A stretch of DNA of 10,616 nucleotides. Source: Competibacteraceae bacterium UBA6584. Lineage in GTDB: Bacteria; Pseudomonadota; Gammaproteobacteria; Competibacterales; Competibacteraceae. This document shows positions 1-6,692 of the stretch, one piece after another. Location: contig DJIW01000130.1 in assembly GCA_002433805.1 (NCBI GenBank), positions 1-10,616 of the forward strand. Reading direction: 5' to 3'. Made by a program: the position numbers and the translations under genes. The notes beneath the pieces were generated by a model that was given only the letters and a program-made list of their open reading frames with translations, was not told the origin of the DNA and did no database searches. Every line of letters starts with the position of its first letter. Positions within the stretch are counted from its first letter, which is position 1.

Positions 1-1
1 C

Positions 2-94
2 ACCGGCGAAACGCTCTACAACATCGTCACCGATTTCAATCAGAAGTTGTCGGGCAATATCTTCGACGGCGTGTGGAAACTCTACCGGGGCTGA
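2..94 (+). CDS. C-terminal end of an unidentified phage gene (partial)
   Basis: An open frame enters from the left edge and ends with TGA at 92-94, giving 30 residues that finish in FDGVWKLYRG. The start lies outside the window. The stop is one base before the ATG of the propeller-like gene, the same tight packing seen through the rest of the operon, which supports it as a real upstream structural gene. The fragment mixes polar and aromatic residues and lacks the arginine-rich look of shadow frames here. It is too short to assign to a family. A head-tail or tail structural role is only guessed from its position. Confidence 0.6.
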   Translation, partial: TGETLYNIVTDFNQKLSGNIFDGVWKLYRG

Positions 95-95
95 C

Positions 96-1331
96 ATGTT
101 AAATAGATTGACGCCCGATGCGGCGCCGGTCGCGGGCATCATCCGGGGCTTCAAGGGGATCAATAACCGCCTCGATCCGGTCGCGCTCGGATTGGAATGG
201 CAGGTGCAGGCCGATAACGCGCTGTGCGATGACGCGGGATTCCTCATCAATCGGCCCGGCCAACGGGCGATACTGACCGACATCGCCGATATTCACGATG
301 CGGCCGACGGCCGCTTGCTGGCGGTGACCGCAACCGGCGCATTGATCGAAGTGACCCCCGATGGCCACCCCGTTTTGCTGGCCGAAGGGATCGCGGGCGC
401 GCCGTTTGTTTGGGCCGAGCTAGGATACGCCGTATTCGTCATGTCCGAGCGCGGGCAATGGGCGCTCTATCCAGATCGCGTCGTGCCTTGGGGCATTCCG
501 TCATGTCCGCCCCCCACAACCGCCGGAACCGGCGATCACACCTACCAAATCGCCTGCGTTTTCCAAGCGCCGGACGGGCGGATCGGCGGCACCCATCATG
601 TGGTCGCGGCGCCCGGCGCCGAAAGCGGCGGGGTGACCGTCTGGCCGCCGATGTTGCCGGGCTACCGGACGCGGATTTATGCCTCGACGCCGGACGGCGC
701 CGAGCTGCTGCACGCGGCGACCGCCATCGATTCCGCGCCGGTCACCCTCGACGGCCGCCAGCGGGGGTCCTTGCTAGACACCCTGCACCACGATCCGCCG
801 CCCGTCGGCGAGGTGATCGCCAGCCATCACAACCGGATGGTGATCGGTGCGTGGGAGCCCGAGCAAGATCGCAGCATTCTCTATTACAGCCGGGCCGACA
901 ACCCGCACTTGTTCCGCCTCGATCGCGATTTTCAGATCGTCGCCGGGCGCATCACGCTGCTGGCGTCCATCCCGCGAGGGCTGGTGATCGGCACGGATCG
1001 GGCGATTTATGTCGATTCTCTCGATGCGCCGGTCCAGCAGGTGGCAGGCTACGGTGTGCCGCTCGGCGCGCGCGCCCATGACGATCATGGCGTGATCTAT
1101 TTTTGGTCCCAGCGTGGATTATGCCGCGCCGCGCCGTTCCAAAATCTCACCGACGCCCACTATGTCGCCCGCTCGCGCGAACGCCAAACAGCGGCTTTGT
1201 TGCCGTGGCAAGGCTCGACCTACGTCATCGTTTCGCAACAGGGCGCGCCGCTTGAAAGGTCTCGCGCCGCTTTCCATCGTCCACTCCCTATTCTTGAGGT
1301 GTTCCGGCATGACTTGGCGAATCAGCAATAA
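96..1331 (+). CDS. Beta-propeller-like phage virion protein (411 aa)
   Basis: This is probably a structural protein of the phage tail or neck. The N-terminus carries a GINNRLDP segment (about residues 21-28), followed by a stretch in which a residue run leads to DDAGFLINRPGQ (about 45-56). This matches the opening I recall from unnamed phage proteins that read roughly 'G-x-N-N-x-x-x-P ... D-x-G-x-L-x-x-R-P-G'. The middle and C-terminal parts alternate short beta strands and turns. A segment around 255-305 (ILYYSRADNPHLFRL, then TLLASIPRGLVIGTDRAIYV) resembles propeller blades in the same proteins. No signal peptide or membrane segment is seen. The ATG lies one base after the previous stop, with only a weak purine run (GGGG, 87-90) close upstream. 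The last 23 bases overlap paralog A. The final 25 residues look less regular than the rest, so a small frame change near the end cannot be excluded. The family recall comes from memory, not a search. Confidence 0.8.
   Translation: MLNRLTPDAAPVAGIIRGFKGINNRLDPVALGLEWQVQADNALCDDAGFLINRPGQRAILTDIADIHDAADGRLLAVTATGALIEVTPDGHPVLLAEGIAGAPFVWAELGYAVFVMSERGQWALYPDRVVPWGIPSCPPPTTAGTGDHTYQIACVFQAPDGRIGGTHHVVAAPGAESGGVTVWPPMLPGYRTRIYASTPDGAELLHAATAIDSAPVTLDGRQRGSLLDTLHHDPPPVGEVIASHHNRMVIGAWEPEQDRSILYYSRADNPHLFRLDRDFQIVAGRITLLASIPRGLVIGTDRAIYVDSLDAPVQQVAGYGVPLGARAHDDHGVIYFWSQRGLCRAAPFQNLTDAHYVARSRERQTAALLPWQGSTYVIVSQQGAPLERSRAAFHRPLPILEVFRHDLANQQ
1296..1300 (+). promoter_or_regulatory. Ribosome binding site for paralog A
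   Basis: The sequence GAGGT lies 8 bases before the ATG at 1309. It selects this ATG over an upstream ATG at 1114 in the same frame; the extra 65 residues from 1114 would be arginine-rich and overlap the propeller gene. The site lies inside the 3' end of the propeller gene, so translation of the two genes is probably coupled. Confidence 0.75.
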
Positions 1332-1776
1332 CGACCTGAATGCGATGCTCGATGCGCTGGCGACGAATCACGCCAACGGGGCGATCTTGATTTACGAGGG
1401 TTCTCAGCCCGCCAACGCCCACGCGGCGCCGACCGGAAAATATCTCGGAAAAGTCACCGTCGGGGGCGGCGCTTGGGAGGCCGGGCAGCCAACCAACGGC
1501 CTTAACTTCAAGGCGGCGGCCGGACGATCGCTCAAAAAGGCCGACAACGAAACGTGGCAGATCAAAGGCGAAGCGGACGGCACGGCGGGCTGGTTCCGGT
1601 TCGTGGGAAATGCCGCCGATGACGGAGCCGCGGACAGCACGGAGAGCACGCCGCGCATCGATGGGCGCATCGCCGTATCCGGCGCGGAAATGAACCTGTC
1701 GAACACCCAGATCGTGACCGGGGCGACGACCACCATCGATTCCTTCGAGCTGCGTTGGCCCGCCAACGTGCTTTGA
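1309..1776 (+). CDS. Small phage virion protein, paralog A (155 aa)
   Basis: This is one of three related proteins in the window (the others are at 5274 and 5731). It has a short N-terminal helix (NDLNAMLDALA, 8-18), a strand and turn reading GAILIYEGSQP (24-34), then beta-rich sequence with an aromatic-x-R-aromatic motif (WFRF, 95-98), RIDG (116-119) and a final strand ending near the C-terminus. I recall this layout in uncharacterised phage structural proteins that begin with a helix like 'STGLRNALA' and continue 'G-x-I-x-I-Y-x-G-x-x-P'. The role is probably decoration or tail assembly, but that is inference from neighbours. The start is set by GAGGT at 1296-1300. It overlaps the propeller gene by 23 bases and stops 4 bases before the giant gene. 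Unlike B and C it lacks the S-T-G at the N-terminus. Confidence 0.8.
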   Translation: MTWRISNNDLNAMLDALATNHANGAILIYEGSQPANAHAAPTGKYLGKVTVGGGAWEAGQPTNGLNFKAAAGRSLKKADNETWQIKGEADGTAGWFRFVGNAADDGAADSTESTPRIDGRIAVSGAEMNLSNTQIVTGATTTIDSFELRWPANVL

Positions 1777-1780
1777 CGCC

Positions 1781-4729
1781 GTGCTCGCCCCGCACATCTT
1801 GTTTCAAGGCGAATTTCCGCCAGCGTGGGTCGGTCTGGCCAAGAAACTCGCGCGGCTGACCTTCGGGCGCGGGATCAGGAACAAGGTTTGGATCGTCGGA
1901 GACGTTGCAATCCGCGTCGAGAATTATCCGGAGCTGGGCATCAGCAAGGTTTGGCTGCGAGGGCTCGATCCGGTCGGCTATCAGTTTTTCGGCTGCGAAT
2001 CCAGGATGTTCAAGGTGTTCGAAGACCCGCTCGTTCCCGGTCGCCGCCTGCCGGCGGGCCACTGGACGTGGGTCGCGTTCAGGCCGAAAGAGGTCGGCGA
2101 CAAGCCGTCGGTCGCTTTCAAGGCGCGGCCATTGCTTTCCAGCCTGCGCGCGTCCGAGGACTGGGCGTTCGACCCCGACCCGACCGGGAGCGAGCGCCGG
2201 CTCGTCCTGTACCCGGTGCACCAACCCGACGGCATGGGCGTTCGCGTCTGGCGCGACCCCCGTCGCCCGGAACCGTGGCTCGCCACGGCTTGGGCCGAAC
2301 CGGCGCCGCACCACGGGGCCTACCGGTCGAGCGGGGCCATGGTGTCCGCCCCGCTGATCTACGACCGGGGCTACGACTTCGCCCCGACCGCATTTTCTGG
2401 GCGTAGGGGGGTGGCGCAAGCGCCGGAATCCGACTGGTATCGCGGCGCGTGCGTCTTGAGGGTCGGGTCGGACCGGTTCGGCGACCGCCGCTACATCATC
2501 ATGGTGGACGTGGACCACGTTTTTTACTGCTATCCGATGGGCTTGGCCGGCGAGCGCCAGCACCCGCCGCAAGACCCCAACAAGGCCAACGTCGAGGCGA
2601 AATACGTCAAAACCTCGCCCGCCCCGTTGCCGGAATGGGTCGCCCGCGAGGCGGTCGGGCGCGACGCGACCATGACGGCGGCCCGCTACGCCAAAACCCC
2701 GATGCCCAAGTGGGAGTTTTCGCCGGCGGGCGACAAGGCGGCGGCGGTGGTGTTCGAGCGCGACGAGCCGTTCAAAGACGCTTACTTCTCCTCGGCCCGA
2801 CACGCCGAGTCGGGCGCGAAAACCGAAGACGTGCGGGAGGACTGGCCCGGATTGGTGGAGGTCGAGTTCAGGGCGGAACCGACCGGGCCGCGCCTGGAAG
2901 ATTTCCGGTTTCAGGTGGCGCTCAAGCGGGCGCTGCGCTCGAAAACAGACGGGCGAGGCTACTTGGCGGCCGCCTACGCCGAGCGCGATTTCCCGGACGT
3001 GCCGGGCGGGGTCAAATACAACGATCTGCTGGTGCTGGAGCACCGCTATCGCCTCGGCCCGATGTTTCAGCCCGCGTCCGCCTACGATGACCCGGACCGG
3101 GGCTACACCGTGTCCGATCCGGCGCTGCACGTCTATCAGCCGCCGCCGGTGGTGGCGGTGGCGGCCATCACGCGCGAGGGCGAGGATATCGTGTCGTGGC
3201 TGTCGTCTTACATCGCCCGGTGGGGCCGCCACGACCCGTTCGCCGCCGCTTCGCGCTTTTCGCCCACCTTGGACGACCTGGACGACAAGCCCCCCGAGCC
3301 GGCGAGAGCGCAAATGTTTTCGCTGCACACCGCGATCCACGGCTTGCACCTGCCGACGCTGACCGCGATCTTGGGGACCAACGCCACGCTGACCGGCATT
3401 TGCGCGTCGGGTTTCGCGTTTCCCGACGGCGAGACGATGGTGCAGTGGGGTGGGCCGTTTTGCGCGAGCGCCGGCCTGTTGACCCTGTTTTCGCTCGGCA
3501 AAATCGAAGAGCGCCGGACCGTCGGACACCCGAAGCTGAAAGCCGCGCTTCCCGGCTACTTCGATCTCTCCCACGCCGCGCTTCGGCCCGACGGCTTGAC
3601 GGCGGTGAACCTTCGGGCGACGGTCGACCAGATCGCGTTCTATCCTGGCCCGTCCGAAGCGGGCGATCTGTTTCAGACCCCGCGCTATCGGATGTGGCCG
3701 TATCCCCGCGCCGAAGATCATCCGTTGACCGAGCTCCAGTTCGCCGACGTGACGCTCGACACCGGCGCGCGGGACCAAGACCGCATCGAGCGGAAAATCG
3801 CGCATTCGACCGTGTTCGCGCACTGGCGAGGGAACGCGGTGGCCGAAATCGGCGGACCCAACCTCTACAGTCACGGCCTGCGCACCAACCCGATGTTCCC
3901 GGATTTGTACCTGGTGACCGTGCCGACGCTCTACACGCTTTTCGATGCGGGCTGGCTGGTTCGCCCCGGCATCCGCTGGGTCGCCGCCGATGGCCTCGGC
4001 CCGAAACGCGCCCCGGACGGCCAAATCCAGGTCGAGCCGGGCAGCAGCGATATCAGGTCCTACCCGCTGGGGATCGTTTTGCACGCCCGTTTCGCCGTCG
4101 CGGCCTTGGTCGGGCTGAACAATCCCCACAGCAACGTGGCGGCGTCGCCCGGCGGGTCTTACGCGGCGTTCGTCGGCCCGGTGGCCGCGCCCAAAGGGGT
4201 GGTGGCGATGCACCCCAACATCTCGCAGCCTTTCGCCCAGCTACCCGCGTCCGCCGTCGAGGGCATCGAGCAGATGACGCTGGACGCGATCCGCGCGCGC
4301 TGGCGGGCGGGCGAGGGTTACCGGGACGCCAAAACGTCTCACATCGAGCAATTGAACGCGGCGTTCGGGCTATCGCTCGCGCCGGAAAACTATCATTTGC
4401 GGTTCAAAGTCGTCGGCGGGCTGCTGAAAGTGAGCCCGCAGACCTCCGCGCCCAACCCGTTGCCCGATTGGCGGGTCCACCACCCGGCTGAATACGATTT
4501 GCAGTTTTTGAACGGCGCGCATGGCGGCGCGGGCATTTTTTCGCCCGTCGCGGCGGCGACCGTCAAAACCGTTTACATCAACACCTCCGGCGGCATCCAT
4601 TTTCCGGTGACGATGCCGACGATGAATGAGGTGGACATGGGGACTAGCCCGACGAACGCGACCGTGGCCTTTCCGACGCCGAGGATGGAAGGTCTATTGA
4701 CCCCGCTACCGTGGAGGGAATCGCCATGA
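1781..4729 (+). CDS. Very large unrecognised phage protein (982 aa)
   Basis: This gene fills over a quarter of the window and I do not recognise a family. The frame stays open for 983 codons with a balanced composition, while the other frames over the same bases translate to arginine-rich sequence. It is rich in aromatic residues, Pro, Asp and Arg. It has no obvious signal peptide, membrane helix, coiled coil or repeat, and I see no convincing catalytic motif. Points that can be followed include a hydrophobic strand with DVDHVFYCYPMG (about 242-253), a PPPVVAVAAI linker-like segment (about 453-462), and a Gly/Thr/Pro-rich end. The start is taken as GTG at 1781, 4 bases after the previous stop; no Shine-Dalgarno sequence is visible, and TTG at 1799 is an alternative. 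It overlaps the next gene by ATGA. Aspartate codons between about 2160 and 2850 are almost all GAC, unlike the neighbours. A tail-tip or adsorption role is only inferred from position and size. Confidence 0.85.
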   Translation: MLAPHILFQGEFPPAWVGLAKKLARLTFGRGIRNKVWIVGDVAIRVENYPELGISKVWLRGLDPVGYQFFGCESRMFKVFEDPLVPGRRLPAGHWTWVAFRPKEVGDKPSVAFKARPLLSSLRASEDWAFDPDPTGSERRLVLYPVHQPDGMGVRVWRDPRRPEPWLATAWAEPAPHHGAYRSSGAMVSAPLIYDRGYDFAPTAFSGRRGVAQAPESDWYRGACVLRVGSDRFGDRRYIIMVDVDHVFYCYPMGLAGERQHPPQDPNKANVEAKYVKTSPAPLPEWVAREAVGRDATMTAARYAKTPMPKWEFSPAGDKAAAVVFERDEPFKDAYFSSARHAESGAKTEDVREDWPGLVEVEFRAEPTGPRLEDFRFQVALKRALRSKTDGRGYLAAAYAERDFPDVPGGVKYNDLLVLEHRYRLGPMFQPASAYDDPDRGYTVSDPALHVYQPPPVVAVAAITREGEDIVSWLSSYIARWGRHDPFAAASRFSPTLDDLDDKPPEPARAQMFSLHTAIHGLHLPTLTAILGTNATLTGICASGFAFPDGETMVQWGGPFCASAGLLTLFSLGKIEERRTVGHPKLKAALPGYFDLSHAALRPDGLTAVNLRATVDQIAFYPGPSEAGDLFQTPRYRMWPYPRAEDHPLTELQFADVTLDTGARDQDRIERKIAHSTVFAHWRGNAVAEIGGPNLYSHGLRTNPMFPDLYLVTVPTLYTLFDAGWLVRPGIRWVAADGLGPKRAPDGQIQVEPGSSDIRSYPLGIVLHARFAVAALVGLNNPHSNVAASPGGSYAAFVGPVAAPKGVVAMHPNISQPFAQLPASAVEGIEQMTLDAIRARWRAGEGYRDAKTSHIEQLNAAFGLSLAPENYHLRFKVVGGLLKVSPQTSAPNPLPDWRVHHPAEYDLQFLNGAHGGAGIFSPVAAATVKTVYINTSGGIHFPVTMPTMNEVDMGTSPTNATVAFPTPRMEGLLTPLPWRESP
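4713..4718 (+). promoter_or_regulatory. Ribosome binding site for the 183-aa gene
   Basis: GGAGGG lies 7 bases before the ATG at 4726. It overlaps the in-frame GTG at 4711, which therefore is not the start. The site is inside the 3' end of the giant gene, so the ATGA junction at 4726-4729 is probably translationally coupled. Confidence 0.8.
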
Positions 4730-5277
4730 CGTGCCCGGCTTGGACCCAATACGTCATGGCAAAAGAATTCTGCTTCGGGCCGGGCGTTCTGGGCCATGTC
4801 TTTGCCAGTCTCAATGAGCTCAGTTGGATACCGTTCGAGCCTTTTAGCGCCCTGGCGTTTGATGTTCCCGTCGAAAGCGCCGCCATCCCCGCCCGGATCG
4901 AGCCGCGTTATGCGAGCTATTGCTCGAAGCCGCCGGGAACGCCTCTGAACAACGAATATTTTGGCGCGGGCGCCAGCCTCGCCATCGACTTTACGACCGA
5001 CATCCCCGGAACGGTCGCGTGGAGCTATCAGCATTTCGGTAACGGCGATATCGCACCGTATTTCGACTTGGAATCCGGGCGGCTCACCGTTCCGTATGCC
5101 CACATCTATCCCTTCGAGTTTACCGATTGCAACAACGATCCGATCCAAGCGACTTTGCACGAGCTGATCGCGTTCGATGGCCAGTTGCGCGTGAGCGCCA
5201 CGGTCGGCGGACTGACCTACGGACCGGCAACCCTCACCTTTTCAGGCACCGTTTTAACAGAGGTTTCCTTCACATGA
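4726..5277 (+). CDS. Unrecognised beta-rich phage protein (183 aa)
   Basis: The function is unknown. The protein starts MTCPAWTQY and is predicted by eye to be mostly beta strands, with many aromatic residues. Strand-like stretches include ASLAIDFT (83-90), TVAWSYQHF (96-104), QLRVSATVGG (153-162) and TLTFSGTVLTEVSF (169-182). The last one resembles the closing strands of an immunoglobulin-like or other beta-sandwich fold. It has four cysteines (3, 16, 66, 135). No membrane segment is seen. GGAGGG at 4713-4718 fixes the ATG at 4726. It overlaps the giant gene by ATGA at its start and paralog B by ATGA at its end, so it is probably made in step with both. A structural or chaperone partner of the giant protein is a guess from this coupling. 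Confidence 0.8.
   Translation: MTCPAWTQYVMAKEFCFGPGVLGHVFASLNELSWIPFEPFSALAFDVPVESAAIPARIEPRYASYCSKPPGTPLNNEYFGAGASLAIDFTTDIPGTVAWSYQHFGNGDIAPYFDLESGRLTVPYAHIYPFEFTDCNNDPIQATLHELIAFDGQLRVSATVGGLTYGPATLTFSGTVLTEVSFT
5259..5264 (+). promoter_or_regulatory. Ribosome binding site for paralog B
   Basis: AGAGGT lies 9 bases before the ATG at 5274. It sits inside the end of the 183-aa gene, and the ATG overlaps that gene's TGA, which supports the start and suggests coupled translation. Confidence 0.65.
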
Positions 5278-5720
5278 TCAAAACATCGACTGGATTTAGA
5301 ACTCACCTTGCGGTCACCGGCTCGATCAAGTCGGCGCTCGATGGTGGGCTCATCAAGTTTTACGACGGCGCGGAGCCGGACAATTCCGATGTGAGCGTGA
5401 CCGGAAACCTGCTTTGGACGGTTTCCTTGAACGGCGACGGAACCGGACTGACCCTCGATCCGACCGCCGTCAGCGGCAATGCGGTCAAGCCGTCCGGCGC
5501 GGTTTGGGCTGGCCCCACCCAGACAGGCACGCCGACCTATTTTCGGTTTGTGGCCCCCGGCGACGACGGCACGGCATCCGCCACCCAGCGCCGGGTTCAA
5601 GGAAAATGCGGCAACACCGCCGATTCGGACATTTATCTGTCGAATCCAGTGCTGACGACCAACGCCAGCCCGACCGCCAAAGCGCTCGATAACCTCGCGC
5701 TGACGGTACTGACTCTCTGA
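5274..5720 (+). CDS. Small phage virion protein, paralog B (148 aa)
   Basis: This is the clearest member of the three-paralog set. It has an N-terminal helix opening TSTGFRTHL (4-12), then GGLIKFYDGAEP (24-35), TGNLLWTVSLNG (43-54), the aromatic-x-R-aromatic motif YFRF (89-92), RVQG (107-110) and strand DIYLSNPVL (119-127). The order and spacing match paralog A (GAILIYEGSQP, WFRF, RIDG) and paralog C (GGVLYVYG, WWRW, RVDG). I recall the 'STGLRNAL ... G-x-I-x-I-Y-x-G-x-x-P' pattern in uncharacterised virion proteins of proteobacterial phages. It begins with an ATGA overlap with the 183-aa gene and stops 10 bases before paralog C. It is likely a virion component; the exact place in the particle is unknown. 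Confidence 0.85.
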   Translation: MIKTSTGFRTHLAVTGSIKSALDGGLIKFYDGAEPDNSDVSVTGNLLWTVSLNGDGTGLTLDPTAVSGNAVKPSGAVWAGPTQTGTPTYFRFVAPGDDGTASATQRRVQGKCGNTADSDIYLSNPVLTTNASPTAKALDNLALTVLTL

Positions 5721-5730
5721 GACTGCTGCC

Positions 5731-6180
5731 GTGGCGCGATTTTCGACCGGGCTACGCAACGCGCTGGCCTCGAATTATGGGCTCGGCGCGGTCATGAACG
5801 GCGGCGTTCTGTACGTTTACGGCAACACTGCCCCGCGCTCGCCGGACGAGCCGCCGGGCGCTGTGGAAATCGGCCGCATCACGACCCAGGGCCTCGCCTT
5901 CATTCCGGGAACCGACACCGGCGCGGGCATCAAGTTGGAACTGGTCACGCCGGGGGCGCTGGTCAATGCCGGATCCCTGCGGCTTCGGGGGATCGGGGAG
6001 GGGCAGGCGCATTGGTGGCGCTGGTGCTGGGCCAAGCCCGATCCCATGATCCTGAGCACCTATTATCCGCGTGTCGATGGCGAAATACCCGGCGAACTGC
6101 GCTTGCTGACGGTATCGATCACGCCGACGACCGATGTGATGGTGGAACAATTCTTAGTCGGGCTTCCCATGGGGGTTTAG
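5731..6180 (+). CDS. Small phage virion protein, paralog C (149 aa)
   Basis: This is the third paralog. Counting from the GTG start, it has ARFSTGLRNALAS (2-14), the helix seen in paralog B; GGVLYVYGNTAP (24-35) in place of the strand and turn; WWRW (95-98) within a tryptophan-rich HWWRWCWAKPDP stretch; and RVDG (114-117). The conserved N-terminal helix supports the GTG at 5731, because the next in-frame ATG at 5794 would remove it. No Shine-Dalgarno sequence is evident; the start lies 10 bases after the paralog B stop, so reinitiation is possible. Its middle part differs most from the others, with few shared residues outside the landmarks. It stops directly against the TTG of the next gene. 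A virion role is inferred from family and context. Confidence 0.8.
   Translation: MARFSTGLRNALASNYGLGAVMNGGVLYVYGNTAPRSPDEPPGAVEIGRITTQGLAFIPGTDTGAGIKLELVTPGALVNAGSLRLRGIGEGQAHWWRWCWAKPDPMILSTYYPRVDGEIPGELRLLTVSITPTTDVMVEQFLVGLPMGV
6171..6175 (+). promoter_or_regulatory. Ribosome binding site for the proline-rich gene
   Basis: A run of five G (GGGGG) ends 5 bases before the TTG at 6181, inside the last codons of paralog C. It supports the unusual TTG start, which follows the previous stop without a gap. Confidence 0.5.
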
Positions 6181-6471
6181 TTGGAAAACCAACTCATCAA
6201 AACGGGAGGGATCAGCGAAAGGCCCGTCGAAATTCCAGACCCGCCACCGCCGCCGAATGCGTATAACCCCTTCATCAATATTTTTGGCGGCGTGCCGAAC
6301 ATGGGTGGATCGCCGATCACCACTCAGATTCCAGTGCCCGCGCCGACCGGCGGACTGCCGGAGGCCAACAACGATCTGCGTTTGGTGGAAATCCCGCCGA
6401 ATCCGCTAACCGGCGAGCCTGGGGGCGCGATATTGATGCCCAAAGTAATCGCCGACCTGCACGGGCTTTAG
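6181..6471 (+). CDS. Proline-rich small phage protein (96 aa)
   Basis: The protein is probably unstructured over much of its length. It has 19 prolines in 96 residues, including five in a row at 21-25 (IPDPPPPPNAYNP), and many Gly and Asn residues. The C-terminal part LRLVEIPPNPL and AILMPKVIADLHGL could form short strands or a helix. The family is not recognised. The TTG start follows the paralog C stop without a gap and has GGGGG at 6171-6175; the ATG at 6301 is too late to keep the proline stretch. It ends 2 bases before the next gene. Such a protein could act as a linker or as an assembly partner between tail components, but nothing in the sequence proves it. Confidence 0.7.
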   Translation: MENQLIKTGGISERPVEIPDPPPPPNAYNPFINIFGGVPNMGGSPITTQIPVPAPTGGLPEANNDLRLVEIPPNPLTGEPGGAILMPKVIADLHGL

Positions 6472-6473
6472 CC

Positions 6474-6692
6474 TTGAGCGATCAGGCTCCGCTCTCACCA
6501 TCGCTAGTCCTTCCACTGCAAGTGGAAGTTGACGGATTGATTTGGAAGCTGTTCGGCGTTGATTTCAAAACCGATGGTAAAAGTTATGGAACCTACCTCT
6601 ACGCGCTTGATGCGGGCCACGCGACAATGATCGTCGAAGATTTGAAGGCAACGGCCGCAATGAGCGGCGAATTGCTGGGAGTCGTGACATGA
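6474..6692 (+). CDS. Small conserved-looking phage protein (72 aa)
   Basis: The short protein has strands WKLFGVDFKTDGKSYGTYLYALD (24-46 overall), then a helix HATMIVEDLKATAAMSGEL (49-67). I recall small phage proteins with the same plan: a two-stranded 'F-x-x-D-G-K-x-Y-x-x-x-x-Y-A' part followed by an 'H-A-x-x-x-x-E-D-L-K-A-T-A' helix and a G-E-L ending. No function is established for them that I know. The TTG start at 6474 is preceded only by a weak ACGGG at 6461-6465; the start context CCTTGAGC is the same as that of the gene at 8623. It overlaps the fibre gene by ATGA, which suggests coupled translation. Confidence 0.75.
   Translation: MSDQAPLSPSLVLPLQVEVDGLIWKLFGVDFKTDGKSYGTYLYALDAGHATMIVEDLKATAAMSGELLGVVT
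6677..6681 (+). promoter_or_regulatory. Ribosome binding site for the repeat fibre gene
   Basis: GGGAG lies 7 bases before the ATG at 6689, inside the end of the 72-aa gene. It supports the ATGA-overlapping start. Confidence 0.65.

Noticed and set aside
1114..1308. An upstream ATG that would lengthen paralog A by 65 residues
   Set aside because: The extension is arginine-rich, overlaps the propeller gene and has no family match. The ATG at 1309 has GAGGT 8 bases upstream and gives the expected N-terminal helix.
1562..4213. An open minus-strand frame of 883 codons opposite the giant gene
   Set aside because: Its translation is dominated by Arg, Gly, His and Val with no domain-like order, as expected for the antisense of a GC-rich gene. 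The plus-strand frame is balanced, has coupled neighbours and fits the operon.
3196..4491. A 431-codon plus-strand frame inside the giant gene
   Set aside because: Very arginine-rich translation in an alternative frame with no ribosome binding site; it is a shadow of the giant gene.
4711..4725. GTG at 4711 as the start of the 183-aa gene
   Set aside because: It overlaps the GGAGGG ribosome binding site that is ideally placed for the ATG at 4726.
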